This document shows positions 31,447 through 43,854 of a stretch of 64,000 bases of DNA, one piece after another. The stretch spans positions 1 through 64,000 of the forward strand of contig BCKC01000014.1 of assembly GCA_001600455.1 (NCBI GenBank), written 5' to 3'. Source of the stretch: Endocalyx cinctus. Lineage: Eukaryota; Ascomycota; Sordariomycetes; Amphisphaeriales; Apiosporaceae. The number at the start of each line of letters is the position of its first letter. The first letter of the stretch is position 1. The notes below the pieces were generated by a model. That model did no database searches and was not told the DNA's origin. It worked only from the letters and a program-made list of their open reading frames with translations. Both the position numbers and the translations under genes were made by a program.

Positions 31447-32097
31447 TCATAAATCGAACAAATCATCGTCCTCCTCATCTTCCCACCCCTTCCGTCTACT
31501 AACGACGATCTTCTCCTTCTCCTCGTTCTCCGCCACGGCCGACAGGAGCTCCTTCAGCTGCGCCTCGGTCACCTTCTGTCGCAGCTGGCCCGTCCTAGCC
31601 AGCATGATCAGCCGATCTTCCACGTCGTTCGCTCTCTGCTCTTTAACTAATCGGATCCTGCCGAGTCGGTCCGCCGCTTCGGGAAAGAGGATTTGCGAGA
31701 GGATCGCTTGTCTAGCTTCGGCTTCCGCTCTGTTTTTTTTTTTTTTCTTTAGTTTATTTTTTTTCAAGGAAGTGGGAGAAAGAGAGGGAAGGGGAAGAAG
31801 GCTAACTGTTTCTTCTGCTCCGCTTGGGAACCGCCGCCCTGCCCGTTGGAGATAGGTCCGGAAGACGAGGATGCGCCGCTTTGCGCTTTGAGTTGCTCGA
31901 GGCGCGCTTTTCGTATCTGTAAATATAAATGGTTAGGTTCTGTGGTCTTTCTGTAACTGTATCCTTTCTTCTAAATCCTTCTGTTTATTTTCCAGATTAT
32001 CTTCGTCCTGAAACTAAGCGCAAACCCGTCGCAAGATCTCCAAGAGAGAGAGAAAAAAAAGGACCTAACGTACCTGTTCTAACTCGGCGTCTTCCAT
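31447..32097 (-). CDS. PDCD5 / TFAR19 homologue (double-stranded DNA-binding domain)
   Basis: Three exons, 32097-32074 (only 24 nt, MEDAELEQ), 31916-31807 and 31729-31447, give 138 residues. PDCD5 proteins are small helical bundles; the animal protein acts in apoptosis and binds the chaperonin CCT and Tip60, while the fungal role is poorly known. Recognisable parts are IRKARLEQLKAQSG, then AEAEARQAILSQILFPEAADRLGRIRLVK, VEDRLIMLARTGQL and KVTEAQLKELLSAV, ending in an acidic DEEDDDLFDL. The acceptor of intron 2 follows a run of A, so the exon 3 edge (Q|AEAEAR) rests on frame and family spacing. Confidence 0.93.
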
Positions 32098-32682
32098 CGT
32101 GATGCAATATGTTGTTCTTCCTTTTTAAGCTTAGAGAAGAGGTAGTATTGAATTATGAGGATTTTCCTTTTTCCTGTTTTCTCGTTTATGTTCTTGTTTT
32201 TTGTGATTTGATGAAGAGGTAATGAAGGTAACCTAAATTAAACTTGGTTGGTTATCAGGCAGAGATCGTCTGTCGATTGTTAGTGGGGTTAATAAGTTCA
32301 CTCTTGTGTTTTTTTTTTTGGCGGGAAGACTGCCCCTCATTGGAAAGTGAATGATGACGGCATGGCAATATTGTATTAACGGGTTTATTCAATTTCAAAG
32401 AATCATCTAGAACCCCCTTATTCTGGAGGGTGTTCAAACATCTGCCTGCGTAGATAATTTTCAAGGTTAACTTTATAATAAGAGATAATTATCTTAGTTA
32501 TATAAAGCCATAGAAAAAACCCTGCTTCTTTCGCGCGTTCTTTGTAAAGAAGACGTTGTACTACATGGAGAAACTTAAATATTCATACAGCTGACTGGGA
32601 CAACTTGAGGTTTATATCGGCTACCAGGTCTTGATGCAGGCATCAGAGCTTTCGCTAATAACCATTTCTCTAATCAATTACT
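32098..32682. other. PDCD5 upstream region and UBX gene 3' flank
   Basis: AT-rich, with no gene. It carries the 16-mer ACTGGGACAACTTGAG at 32594-32609, which recurs once elsewhere in the window. Confidence 0.5.
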
Positions 32683-34417
32683 TTAATCTTCCTCATCATC
32701 ATTTCTAGGTTCGAAATTAAGCTTCAAACAGGTCAGCGTACCACTAAGTCTCTCCAATAGATAGATGAGGCAAGAAAAAAAGGGGGGTAACGAAAGCTAA
32801 CTTACAGAGTTCCCGTTGTACAAAGACTGGTTTCTCCGATCTTCAGGGTTCTGAAACCCTCTGATCCTCGAATTCCTATTGTTTCCAAGATTTCTCATAG
32901 GAACCTCTTCGCCATCGCTCACCGGATCGTCGGGATGTCCCCGCCTGCCAAATAACATGGCGAAGATACCGCCGAAAGCAGCGGTGATAGCGCCAACCCC
33001 CGAGGTGAATATGCCGAATATGGAGCCCAAGAATCCAGGGTGGTGTCCAACGGCGGTTGCGGCGGCGTAGGCTGCTGAAAATCGTTTCGGTACGAGAACG
33101 AGAGTCGCCGAAGGAGCTAGACCGAGGGAGAGCAGCGTTTCCGACTCCTCGGCCGGCTCGATCGCTTTGTTAGGAAGGGGAGTCATGACTATCCTGAAAG
33201 TATAGGGTATATCGCCATCCATTCGTTCTTCGTCTATCCATTTGCGCACATCACTCTTCAGAGTCTTGTCGCTAGGGAAACGGTGGCGGATCGTAGCACC
33301 GTCGAGTAATCGGACCTGCAGATTGCAAGAGTCTCCGTGTCCACTCATCGTGGAAGCTCTTGTCGAAGACATATGTATACCTGAGGTTGGGCTAGCGGTT
33401 TCATCCTCATCCGGAACCGCGCTCAGCTTTTCTCGTGCCTTTTTCTCCTCGTCATTGCGCTTTTTCCGTGCAATTTTATCATCCTCGATGCGCTTCAGGA
33501 TACGCTTCCTATCTTCGTTGGCCTGCTGTTTCTTATGCCGAATCTGCTCGGCATACTTCTGTTCCGTGTCACGTTTCTGGTCTGTTTCGTTAGTCATGTC
33601 AGAACTAGCTTCGCTAGCTCGCCTTGCAGCTCCTCCTGCTGTGGTCGAGTTGGTTTGATGTGTTCTCTGATCTGTACTAGATGAGGCAGAGACAGACGTT
33701 GCATTAGCAGCAGCAGCAGCGGAAGTAGTCGTTGCTGCGGTTGGTTCAGTGTCTCCATATAAGTCGTCGTCATCACTAGTCCTAGACGGCTGTAGCTGAG
33801 AGGATTGCTGGTTTACTGGCGGTGCACCAGAAGGGCTCTGGCTGGTGGGAGTATCAAATATTAATTCTATTCGCCGTATAAATTCCTCCTTTGTTGTGCC
33901 GGAGGTAATGTATTCCTTCAGTGTTCCATTTCTGATGATATTTTGTGAGTTTACTGATGACTTTTGGATCGGTGTCACCTCGTTAAACCAGAGGTTTTTT
34001 TTTTTTTTTTTTTTTTTTTGGTACATGTAGAACTTACTGTATTACTACTATCGTAGGTTTCTTAGGAATAGGAAACAAAGCTTCGAGAAAACCAGCTTCT
34101 TGTGACCCAGCTTGAAGCTTCAAAGTGATTGCCTGACGGGCCAATGAGGATTTGATCTAACAAAGTCAGTCTCTATAAGCAGCTGTACCCTCGGAATTGG
34201 GTTATAATCAAAACGTACAGATTTCTCTGTGAGGAACTCAGATTCCCACTGCTGACTCTCAGATTGACCATCTGTCATTTATTAGTTACAATTTCGACTT
34301 TTTTTTTAATACGAAAACTGAAACGACGTTTCCATTACCAGTAACGAAGCAGAGGACAGGTTTCGATTGGGCGAGGGCGACTTGAATACCGTCTTCTAGA
34401 TTCCCGTGGAAGAACAT
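32683..34417 (-). CDS. UBX domain protein of the UBXN4/erasin type
   Basis: Five exons, 34417-34339, 34271-34219, 34132-34038, 33931-32806 and 32751-32683, give 473 residues. UBXN4-type proteins recruit the p97/Cdc48 ATPase to the ER membrane for protein degradation. The N-terminus MFFHGNLEDGIQVALAQSKP plus WESEFLTEKS and FFPIPKKPTIVVI-like sequence forms the UAS/thioredoxin-like domain. After a Ser/Thr/Ala-rich linker comes a charged coiled coil (EDRKRILKRIEDDKIARKK) and the UBX domain (LQVRLLDGATIRHRFPSDK to ATLVLVPKR, about residues 310-390). A hydrophobic hairpin FLGSIFGIFTSGVGAITAAF follows and probably anchors it in the ER membrane. The small last exon (RLSGTLTCLKLNFEPRNDDEED) is inferred from donor/acceptor phase. 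A25 lies in intron 3 in the sense direction. Confidence 0.88.
33995..34019 (-). repeat. Homopolymer (T25, sense A25) in intron 3 of the UBX gene
   Basis: Twenty-five T on the given strand lie shortly after the donor of the intron between exons 3 and 4; in the transcript this is poly-A. Confidence 0.95.
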
Positions 34418-35288
34418 CGTGATTCTGACAAAGTCACGGAATCCAGAAATCTCCGAGTTAAAAGAATGAAGGATAATTGTCAAACTTCAAATACAAAGTG
34501 GTGGGAATTGAAGTAGGGCTTAAGAGATGGTACAAAGTTTCGCTGGTCTTGGGTGGTATATAAGTCCTATAGATCTAGAAGCAGGGTTGAATGAAAGAAT
34601 TACAAAAATAATTGCAAATATCGTACGAAGAAAAAAATCAAGGACTATTTAAGATATCCAGTGAAAGAGATGACTAGGACTCTGAAAATCACCCACACGC
34701 GCACTTCAAGATAAATATATCCATGGATGTATGGATGCATGTGCTCTAAAGTCATAAGCTCATCTACCTAATGCTATCGTTGCATATGACATCCCAAACG
34801 AACAGATCTAATGGCTTAGATAATCAGAGAGCCCAACTAATGGGCCAGCTACGAAAGGAAAGGTTATTTTATTCAGATCCCCCCGATATGAGAATATACT
34901 AGTTATCCATGGATGCTATTCCACTGATTTAACATGCAGCGTGCCAAACCCATTAACACCTATGCGTATAATGTATAACTATGTTGTTAAAATCGACATA
35001 GTCATGATAAAATTATATTAATGAGTCTAGAAGAACAGCTGATGCCTATATTATTTTCGTATGAAAGCAACAAATATGAGGACTATCCCGCTCTTATAGG
35101 GTTTACAATGATATGATGAGTAAGCCCGAAAGTGGCAGTCGCCGTGGATAGGTACCCACAATTATTAAGAGCTCTACTTTTATCGTCCGTCACGTCACAT
35201 ATCACGACGTCGAGCCGGAAACCTGAACATCAATTGAATTGGATTGAGTTAAACTTCCACTTTTGATGTGCGTCACTCGACCATAATT
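34418..35288. promoter_or_regulatory. Divergent promoter of the UBX gene and SHY1
   Basis: About 870 bp, AT-rich, with two copies of the palindrome ATCCATGGAT (34719-34728 and 34905-34914) and a short uORF before SHY1. No gene seen. Confidence 0.45.
35266..35286 (+). promoter_or_regulatory. Short upstream ORF before SHY1
   Basis: ATG TGC GTC ACT CGA CCA TAA encodes six residues and stops 2 nt before the SHY1 ATG at 35289. Whether it is in the transcript depends on the start site, which is not visible. Confidence 0.35.
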
Positions 35289-36583
35289 ATGAAGTCTTCC
35301 ATGTGGCCCTCGGGTTCATTCTCGAGATCAAGCCGTCTCCTCTCCCGGCACCTCGAGCAACAATTCTTCACACCAGCTTCTTCCACATCTAATACATCTA
35401 CCACAGCCACCACCCCACAACGCATACTCGCCTCCCTGCGCCGACCGTCGCCCGTAACCCGCCGCATCTTTACCACCTCCCGCACCCTCCGCACCCCAAG
35501 AAACCCCGCCGACGACCCCAACTTCGTCTCCGTCCTCGACGCACCCCCGACGCTCGTCCGCGTCCGCAGGAAGCACGGTCCGGGGCTCATAGTTCTCGCC
35601 ATCATCCCGCTCGCGGCGCTCGCGCTGGGCACCTGGCAGGTATACCGATTACAATGGAAGACGGAGCTGATCGCGAAGTTCGAGGACCGGCTCGTGCGCG
35701 ACCCTTTGCCTCTACCCGGTCGGATCGACCCGGACGCCGTGGCGGATTTCGATTTCCGCCGCGTCTGGGCTAAGGGGCAATTCGATCACGAGAAGGAGAT
35801 GCTCGTGGGTCCGCGGATGCGGGACGGCGAGGACGGGTATATGGTGGTGACGCCGCTGAAGAGGGGCGGCGACGAGAAGAATACGGTCTTGGTGAATCGC
35901 GGGTGGATCGCGAAGAAGTTTCGGGATAGGAGGACGAGGGATCGAGATTCTTACAGCTTGCCGAGGGGGGAGGTGGTGGTAGAGGGGTTGCTGAGGGAGC
36001 CGTGGAAGAAGAACATGTTCACGCCCGAAAATAGGCCCGATAAGGGCGAGTTCTATTTCCCCGACGTTAAGCAGATGGCTGAGCTGTCGGGCAGCCAGGC
36101 CGTCTGGGTCGAGCAGACGATGGGTAAGTTTTTATGAAGACAACGAAACACACATTCACGATTTTACTTCCATTGGATATGAGGAAGATCAATTAATTGA
36201 TATTTTCCTCTAACTGGGTTATTCTCATCTGCTGACTCTTTATCTTTGTCGCAGAGCCGGACTTAATGCAAACTCTGGAAATGCAGAGGAGGGGCATCCC
36301 CATCGGTCGGGCGGCCGAGGTTAACCTGAGGAATAATCACGCCCAGTACATATTTACATGGTAAGTAAGCCAAGTATACTCATCTTCCATCACCTCGACT
36401 TTCCTCCCCACACACTTTCACGACTTGTTCGTGTATACCCCCCTTCTTTTTACAAAACTAACTGTTCTGCAATGTAAAAGGTACGGTCTCGCAGTGGCGA
36501 CGACCATCATGTTCTACATGGTGGTCAAGAAGCCACCTACAGATGTGACGCGCCGCGTACGGATGAGCAAGGATTGGCAATAA
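35289..36583 (+). CDS. SHY1: SURF1/Shy1, cytochrome c oxidase assembly factor
   Basis: Three exons, 35289-36123, 36255-36360 and 36481-36583, give 347 residues. SURF1/Shy1 spans the mitochondrial inner membrane and helps heme a insertion and Cox1 maturation. A Ser/Arg-rich presequence (about 70 residues) is followed by the first membrane helix (PGLIVLAIIPLAALALGTWQ), the SURF1 marker YRLQWKTELIAKFEDRL, the FDFRRVWAKGQFDHEKEMLVGPR region, VLVNRGWI, and the second helix YGLAVATTIMFYMVV close to the C-terminus, separated by NNHAQYIFTW. The last tryptophan codon there is split by intron 2. The longer frame upstream begins at a GTG and is not used. SHY1 and the next gene converge with only 56 bp between stop codons. 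Confidence 0.97.
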
Positions 36584-36639
36584 TTATCCCTGCCCCTTTA
36601 ATCTGAATAGTTTAAATTAAATTACGGGCCAGACCGGTC

Positions 36640-38365
36640 TCACGTAACTTCTTCATCAGGATCTACATTGGAGGCCCGCCTCGACGACTTGCGAGGATTT
36701 TTCGTCGGTGGGGGAACTGGCATGCGCAGCTCCTGTAACAGCTCTCTGGGCAAATACCGCTGCGCGAGAGAGAAGGGCGTAGTGGACGAGTTTGTCTGTC
36801 TCTGCCTGTAAAAATATCCCGTGTCATAAATTAGCTTTATATGCATCTCTGCATTAGGGGTACATAAAATATATTGCCCTATGTGTATATACATGTGCAA
36901 AAAGTATGGGGGGAAAGAGTATAAAATAAAATGTATAACGTACCTTCTCATAAGAGTGATCATATCACTCTCGTCAATCGTCTTGCGACCCGCGTGCTTG
37001 GCATAAGCCGAGAGATCATCTCCCAGCTGTTCGAAGAACCAATCCGTGGCTTGCATGATGGCGTTCAGCGTATCCGGGCCGATCTTGGCCTTGCTCGCCC
37101 CAGACGTCTTGGCAAAAGTCGTCGCCAGCCTCTTTACCACGCTAGGGGGTAAAGAAGGGTATTCGATGCCGTGTCTGGAGATTTTCTTTCCGAGCTTTGT
37201 TCGCTTACCGCTGCCGCGGTTATTACTACTGCTCTGCCTTTCCACGACCGTGACGTCGATGGGCTCGTGGGAAGTTACAGTCCGATTTAATAAATCTTCG
37301 TCGGCGTGGTGATCGTCGACGTCATCATCCGAGTCTTGGAGTCCAGGTGGTGGTCCGAAATCGTCGAATTGGTCATCGTCTTGAAACATGGGGGCATCGG
37401 CTTCTTCGACGTCCTCTTCTATTATGGGCTCGATCTGGTCTCTTACGGGTGACGATTCGACCGGAGCCATGATGAAGGTGCTCTCATTTCCCACATCGGG
37501 TATTCGGATAGAACCAAAGTCACTTTCTCGTCCTATGGTCTGACGCCTTGGATCTTCGGCATCAAGGCTATACGTATTATCAGTTAGTATGACGAAGACA
37601 ATGTTTTTAGGGTTGGTTCACATACCGTTCGATCGCATCTTCCTCCATAATGACCTCCCCCGTATCATCCAGCGCTGGAGGTGGGAAGAAGCCGGAATCA
37701 ATACCGACATCGTCGCTGTGGACCTCTGGGCCTATATAATCGCTGAATCTGACACTGCCGAGACTGTTTCGATCAAACCGGTTGAGAGGGTTTTCGTTCA
37801 CGGCGCGACGAGGCAGCTCAATCGACTGAACCGTAAAATTCTCGTCTTCCAATCCACTAGACCGGGGCGGTTTTAGATCGACGTCATCGTCATCCTCCGC
37901 CAAGGGTAGGGAAAATCTAGGACGTTCTATAGGGAAATCGTCGTCGTCGTCGAAATCTCGATCGTCGGAGAAGGGGGGTAAAGTAGAATCGTTATTATTA
38001 TTAGTTTTACGACGATCGTCGGGAGGGGACGAAGAAGAGGAGGAGGCGGATACGGTGGTAGTTTTAGGGGCCAGGACGCGGCTGAGGGTGCGCAGGAAGT
38101 CGCGCGGCGTCTCCCGCTGCTGGTTCACGCTGCGGCGGCGGGCGACTCGTCCGGGGGTCAGCAGGGCGGCGCGTCGCTGGTCCATGGCCCGGATGGCGGC
38201 TCGGCCGTGCGGCGTCGCGGCGTTGCGCCTGGCCGAGACGGATAATCGTCCGGACGCGGGCTCCACGCTGAGTCCCCGTCGGTTCGGCGTCGTGATGGCT
38301 GCTCGGGGCGTTCGCACCGGTCCTAATCGGCCGCTCTGGGCGGAGCCGGGGTTGTTGGATGCCAT
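36640..38365 (-). CDS. Centromere protein T (CENP-T/Cnn1/Cnp20) with C-terminal histone fold
   Basis: Three exons, 38365-37626, 37567-36944 and 36805-36640, give 509 residues. CENP-T is an inner kinetochore protein that binds centromeric chromatin with CENP-W and recruits the Ndc80 complex through its N-terminus. The last 120 residues form the histone fold: YPSLPPSVVKRLATTFAKTS, LNAIMQATDWFFEQLGDDLS, AYAKHAGRKTIDESDMITLM, then RYLPRELLQELRMPVPP. The N-terminal two thirds are disordered, basic first (RTPRAAITTPNRRG) and then strongly acidic, with several S/TP sites suited to Cdk phosphorylation, as in CENP-T. The fungal N-terminus diverges fast, so naming rests on the histone fold and layout. 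Confidence 0.88.
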
Positions 38366-39791
38366 GGCGGTTTTTATTTTTTTTGTTCAAATACCGGTAC
38401 GCCTTAATTACGTAGACATATAAATAAATATATGACACTGTCAACTACTGTCGCGTCTTAAACTTGACAATATTCTAGTAGCATTATGTAATCCTACAGC
38501 TCATCCAAGAAACCAAACAACTTCGGATTGGTTTCTTTCGTAAACGTATATGTCGTATCAGCGATGACGTGGGCACGTATTGAAACTTCCTTGACGCGGT
38601 TGAGCTCGTTTTCAAAATGCGATTGAGCGCGTTTAGATGATTACATAAGATTCATTAACTGAATGTGGAATGAAGTGGGTTCGCACGTGGCATTGGTCCA
38701 ATAAGCAATTTTCATGGCGGGGCAGGTTATTCCGGATATTTTTTAGTTGGTTACAGATAGACCGAACGGGTGTCTGCATCACCAGACCAAGTCCCATAAT
38801 CGTCGCTCTTTGAAAGCTTATAAAACTCCATGTTAAGGAGTTGCCCCTGGAACTCAGCTGTTTTGATTGGTTGTGAAGAGTCGTCCAAACCAATGAAAAA
38901 CCGGGAATGATATCAAAACCTCAGATGAGACAAGTTCCTCCTCCATGTAACTATCTTTTCAAATCAGAGCAGCTACGGAGCTGTAGCGTAAAATGTGTTC
39001 GGTAGTACATTAGATAGTTGTAGTTCATGAGTATAGATAGAGTAAGAGATTGATTATTCTTAGTTATGTTGAGAAATATCATCAATAAAGCAGACCTTAC
39101 AGAAGAGATATTACAAGATACTTAAGGGCAGTGAATGGGTATTTTACTATGCGTAGTTTCAACCAAATAGCCGAGACGATTCTTCTCTTCTGCCATTATG
39201 TGGAATAATGGGAGAATAGTATCACACCCAGGTCACTGTCGATCAACCCATTCAAGTCGGAAGATGGTATGGTGATGCCAAGTAAGAAGAGCCTGAGCTT
39301 GTGAGAAAGCAAAAAGCACCATGCAAAAGAAGTATATCATTTCTCATATTATATTTATTTCTCTGATCTTACTTAGTCCTTTAGCGTACACATATTTTTA
39401 CTCATCAATGGATCGGAACACCGGTAGAACGGGATTCGTAGAGATCCTAGCGCGTAAGAGGTAACCTACCATAGTTCCTTAAAGCTGGGACGGCGTTGCA
39501 GCGGTTATTGATGGGTAGACCCTCAAATCTGATCTGGAAAGACTTAGGCGCATAAAAAGAAGAGGGAAAAAAAAAACAATCTAAACCATTATCTGCTTTG
39601 GTGCAGTGATGTGTTTATAGTATGGTTCAGGAGTAGTGGAGGGTCGTGGGGAGGCGAACCCCTGACACCCACAAATATAGATCCTCGCATACTCCAAAGG
39701 AGGTTATTGTTACAAGCCATGCTTCATATGGCGCCTAGCATTATTATCAACTTACGAATCTCTACAATAGCCGTCGGAACTTGACGAAAGC

Positions 39792-39794
<3 letters not shown>

Positions 39795-39860
<66 letters not shown>
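39795..39860. repeat. (AG)33 dinucleotide microsatellite
   Basis: Sixty-six bases of perfect alternating A and G. It lies about 1.7 kb upstream of the Rac start codon and 1.4 kb upstream of the CENP-T start. Confidence 0.98.
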
Positions 39861-39865
<5 letters not shown>

Positions 39866-40959
39866 AAAGAGTGTAGCCGAGTCCGTACAGAGGGTTATTG
39901 TAGTAAAAGAAAAGGAAAGACAACAAGAATCCTGTCTTTTCATCTAGTGAAACAAAGAATGTTTGGATAGAACAAAGAAATATTTCAGCTTTTTGAGCCT
40001 ATTAACTAATTAATTAGTGTACTCTTACCTGTGAATTCTCATTCTACTGGAGTTCTTAATTAATCATTATTAATTGCACAGATTTCATATCACGATATAG
40101 GATAAGTCTAGGTTAGCTGGTTAGGTAGTTTGAAACGCCCCTATATAGGAATGGTGAATTTAAGCAAAATAGGGCTATTGTAGTATTAGACTCCTGTGTT
40201 TTGTTTGAGTTTCTATTGTGGATCTTGCTTGCATCTTGAATAACACTATATCTGCTGATAGTGTCTTAAATTAAGATCTTCTTTATATTTCAGGTGAGGG
40301 TGAATATAGTATTGGCTGAGAAGTAATGGAAAAGAGATGAAGTGAAAGTAATCCGAACTACCTGACTACGTAAGTCAAGGAGGGACGAACACCTCCTCTT
40401 CACTAATACGTATCTTATCTAGAATTCTTTCATGTAGATCTCTTCAAAGTATTATCATTTGACACCCCGCAACTTGTATATCAATTGTCAGAACTTTAAA
40501 GGAATAAAATAAAATAATGTCTTCGATAATGTATTTATATTGAGTAAGTACTTACAAGTAATCACATCTACATGACCAAATATCACTTTTCTTTGTTTTA
40601 TGATTCGTTGTTTATTATCTTCGTAACCAAATAATGATATCTTCTTTTTTTTTATTTTATTTCTCCTTCTAATCTCAAATCTTCTAATTTGTCTGTTCCC
40701 CCTGTGATTATCTCTGTCGATTGCCCACCTAGATTGTTTTAATCCATCGTTAACGACTAGGCCCTAAGAAACACTCTCCAAAACTATCCACCTTTAATGT
40801 ATCCCATCCTAGTATAGTGACGCTGTAAGTGTAAGAAAAGAAAGAAAAAAATCAATCGGATTGTTACTACGTCAAGGACCTGCAACGTTAAGTTCCATCA
40901 GTTCCATCTACAATTTACACCACAACCCACTAGAATATCGTCCGAGTACCCTAGCAGCC

Positions 40960-41164
40960 TACCTAGGTAAGTAGATTTATAGCACCTCTACAGATGTTTA
41001 CAGGCCCCTCATATAACGCCCGGACCATTTTACCTAGGTAGGTATCTATACCTGGTATCTCTACCACCCAAATGGTGTACTTTAGGTACTACGCAGCTAT
41101 GCTAAGTACCTAAAGTGGGCGGTAAATGAAGTACCTAGCACGCCTAGGTTAAGTACCTAGGTAC
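40960..41164. repeat. Cluster of TACCTAGGTA palindromes upstream of Rac
   Basis: Perfect TACCTAGGTA occurs at 40960-40969, 41031-41040 and 41154-41163, with near copies (TACCTAGCA, CGCCTAGGTT, several AAGTACCT) between. The same word is in the RdRP and EMC1 upstream regions. Confidence 0.8.
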
Positions 41165-41603
41165 TTTTAAGTTTAAGACTCGAGACTCAAGAATGCTATC
41201 AGTGCCTATCATCCGTATAATTCTTCATTCATACACTTCATTCGTCCTCGTCTCTTGGCTTTGCTCTTTTCTTACCCACTTCCCTGACAGCCTGTAACCT
41301 GTGGCACCACTTTGCACAGTAACCCCGATCTGTGTCAAAACATTTCTGATCCTCATATTGCAGACAAGCTATCCATCTATCAAATCAAAGCTACCCGGCA
41401 CCCGCTATTCTCTTCCGTCTTTCTAAATCGCATCAACCAAAATCATCTACGAAATTCATCAAAAAAATTCTAGAAATCGTAATTCATCTAATTACGATTA
41501 ATACCATCCACTCATCGCCGTTAAACTATATTATTGATTGGAAAAACAACCTATCAATCTTCACAACAAGAAAATAATCATAAAATTCTAAAGGTCGCCT
41601 ATC

Positions 41604-42573
<970 letters not shown>

Positions 42574-43854
42574 AGTACTAGATGATATCATTAGAGTAAT
42601 TGGCAAATAATTTCCACGGTGAATGGATCACGTCTTTGGTGGACGACATAGAAATGAAAGAGACGGTTATGCTCGACGAGGAAATTGGCAAGGTTAAAAC
42701 GTCGTAATCTCGTCGTTACACTAGCTTTTTACTCGGTTCTATGTCCTCTTCCACTCTTGAATTTTACATACCCCATTGTTATTTAGACGAAATAAGGAAG
42801 ACAATGACCGAAGATGAGGAGAGCTGGAGGGGATTTGAGGAGGCTTATGGAAAAGCCGCAAATAATCGCTACTCGCGTGCGACAGGCGCAGAATCAGGAA
42901 ACATGAGTTTAGCGATATTCATTTATTTTTTTTTGCTGTTTTTGCGTCCTGAGTGAAAGGGAATGAGAAACGAGAAGAGAGAGAAAGGCGGAAAGAAGGG
43001 AAGGGGAGAATAAAAAGAGATCATGATTTTTTTTTCTCCTCCATAGGGCTAGGCCGACCTAGATCATGCTCTCTACCTCGTCTCTTCCACACATATTTTT
43101 GTTATTTCTTTTTCTTTTTCCTCTGGTTGTTTATTTTTTCCGCTATCACCTTCCCTTTTTTCACTTTCTCTCGAGGCAAAATTTATAGCTTTCCCAAATC
43201 TTTAGTACCTAGAGGGATGGACCTGAGTCTACACTACAAATTTTCGAAAGAGAAACGTTTTTTTCTACCTGGTTTTTCCCAAAGGACTCTTGGTTTTGTG
43301 ACCGAGGTCTTCCGTGTGTCTCCCATTGCAAGACTTTATAATATTTGCCTCTGATTAGTATTGTGAGCTATTGATGCCTTTCGAAAGCTGTGGTACGGCT
43401 TTCTTTTCCCTTGGATATAGTGCTGGCGATGTGTGTGTCGTTAAGTAGATATGTCGTCTCTCCCTACATGACTTCAAGTCTAGCTCGGTAAAGAAAGGAT
43501 ACTTGCATATGCCTACGGATTTGTCTCACTAGATCGATCATAAATAAGTCATCTTACCTGCCTTTTCAACGGACGGTTGGTCTTAGGCAATGGTATACTG
43601 TGGTAAGTGATGGATGATGGGGAGATTGAACAACGAGTACTGGTGGAATATATTGGGGGTATCATCATTTATCCATTATATGAAAAATTACAACACGACA
43701 CGTTTTGTAGATATACCTGATCCGAGCTTCCTTTTTCTTTTTTTTTAATCACCACCCCATAATCCATTCTTTTTCTTTTATAATATCCTTGTTCCATATC
43801 AACCAGTAAGTAAGGAAAGCTCGAAGAAATTTTGTTATAGTAAAAAGGAAAACC
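42574..43854. other. Convergent 3' region of Rac and NOP6, no gene
   Basis: About 1.3 kb with purine-rich then pyrimidine-rich stretches. Frames at 42741-43354 are low-complexity (Lys/Glu or Phe/Ser) and not protein-like; this is probably a long Rac 3' UTR. Confidence 0.5.

Larger units (their letters stand above)
38366..41603. promoter_or_regulatory. 3.2 kb divergent region between CENP-T and Rac genes, no gene
   Basis: The longest gene-free gap in the window. It holds an (AG)33 microsatellite (39795-39860) and a cluster of CCTAGGTA-type words near 40960-41165, about 450-650 bp before the Rac start. Open frames are short and unconvincing. The Rac leader (41165-41603) is C/T- and A-rich, as for long fungal 5' UTRs. 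Confidence 0.55.

Noticed and set aside
30094..36583. COQ4, SHY1 and MIX17 as a co-regulated mitochondrial cluster
   Set aside because: Unrelated genes lie between them, on mixed strands, with large gaps; co-location of housekeeping genes is enough to explain it.
39420..39480. Possible tRNA 3' half near GGTAGAACGGGATTCG
   Set aside because: Only a 5-bp acceptor pairing around about 50 nt could be found; too short and without arms.
39600..39690. tRNA-like T-arm, GGGGTTCGCCTCCCC on the minus strand
   Set aside because: The loop lacks the conserved A, and no matching acceptor stem, D-arm or anticodon arm could be paired nearby.
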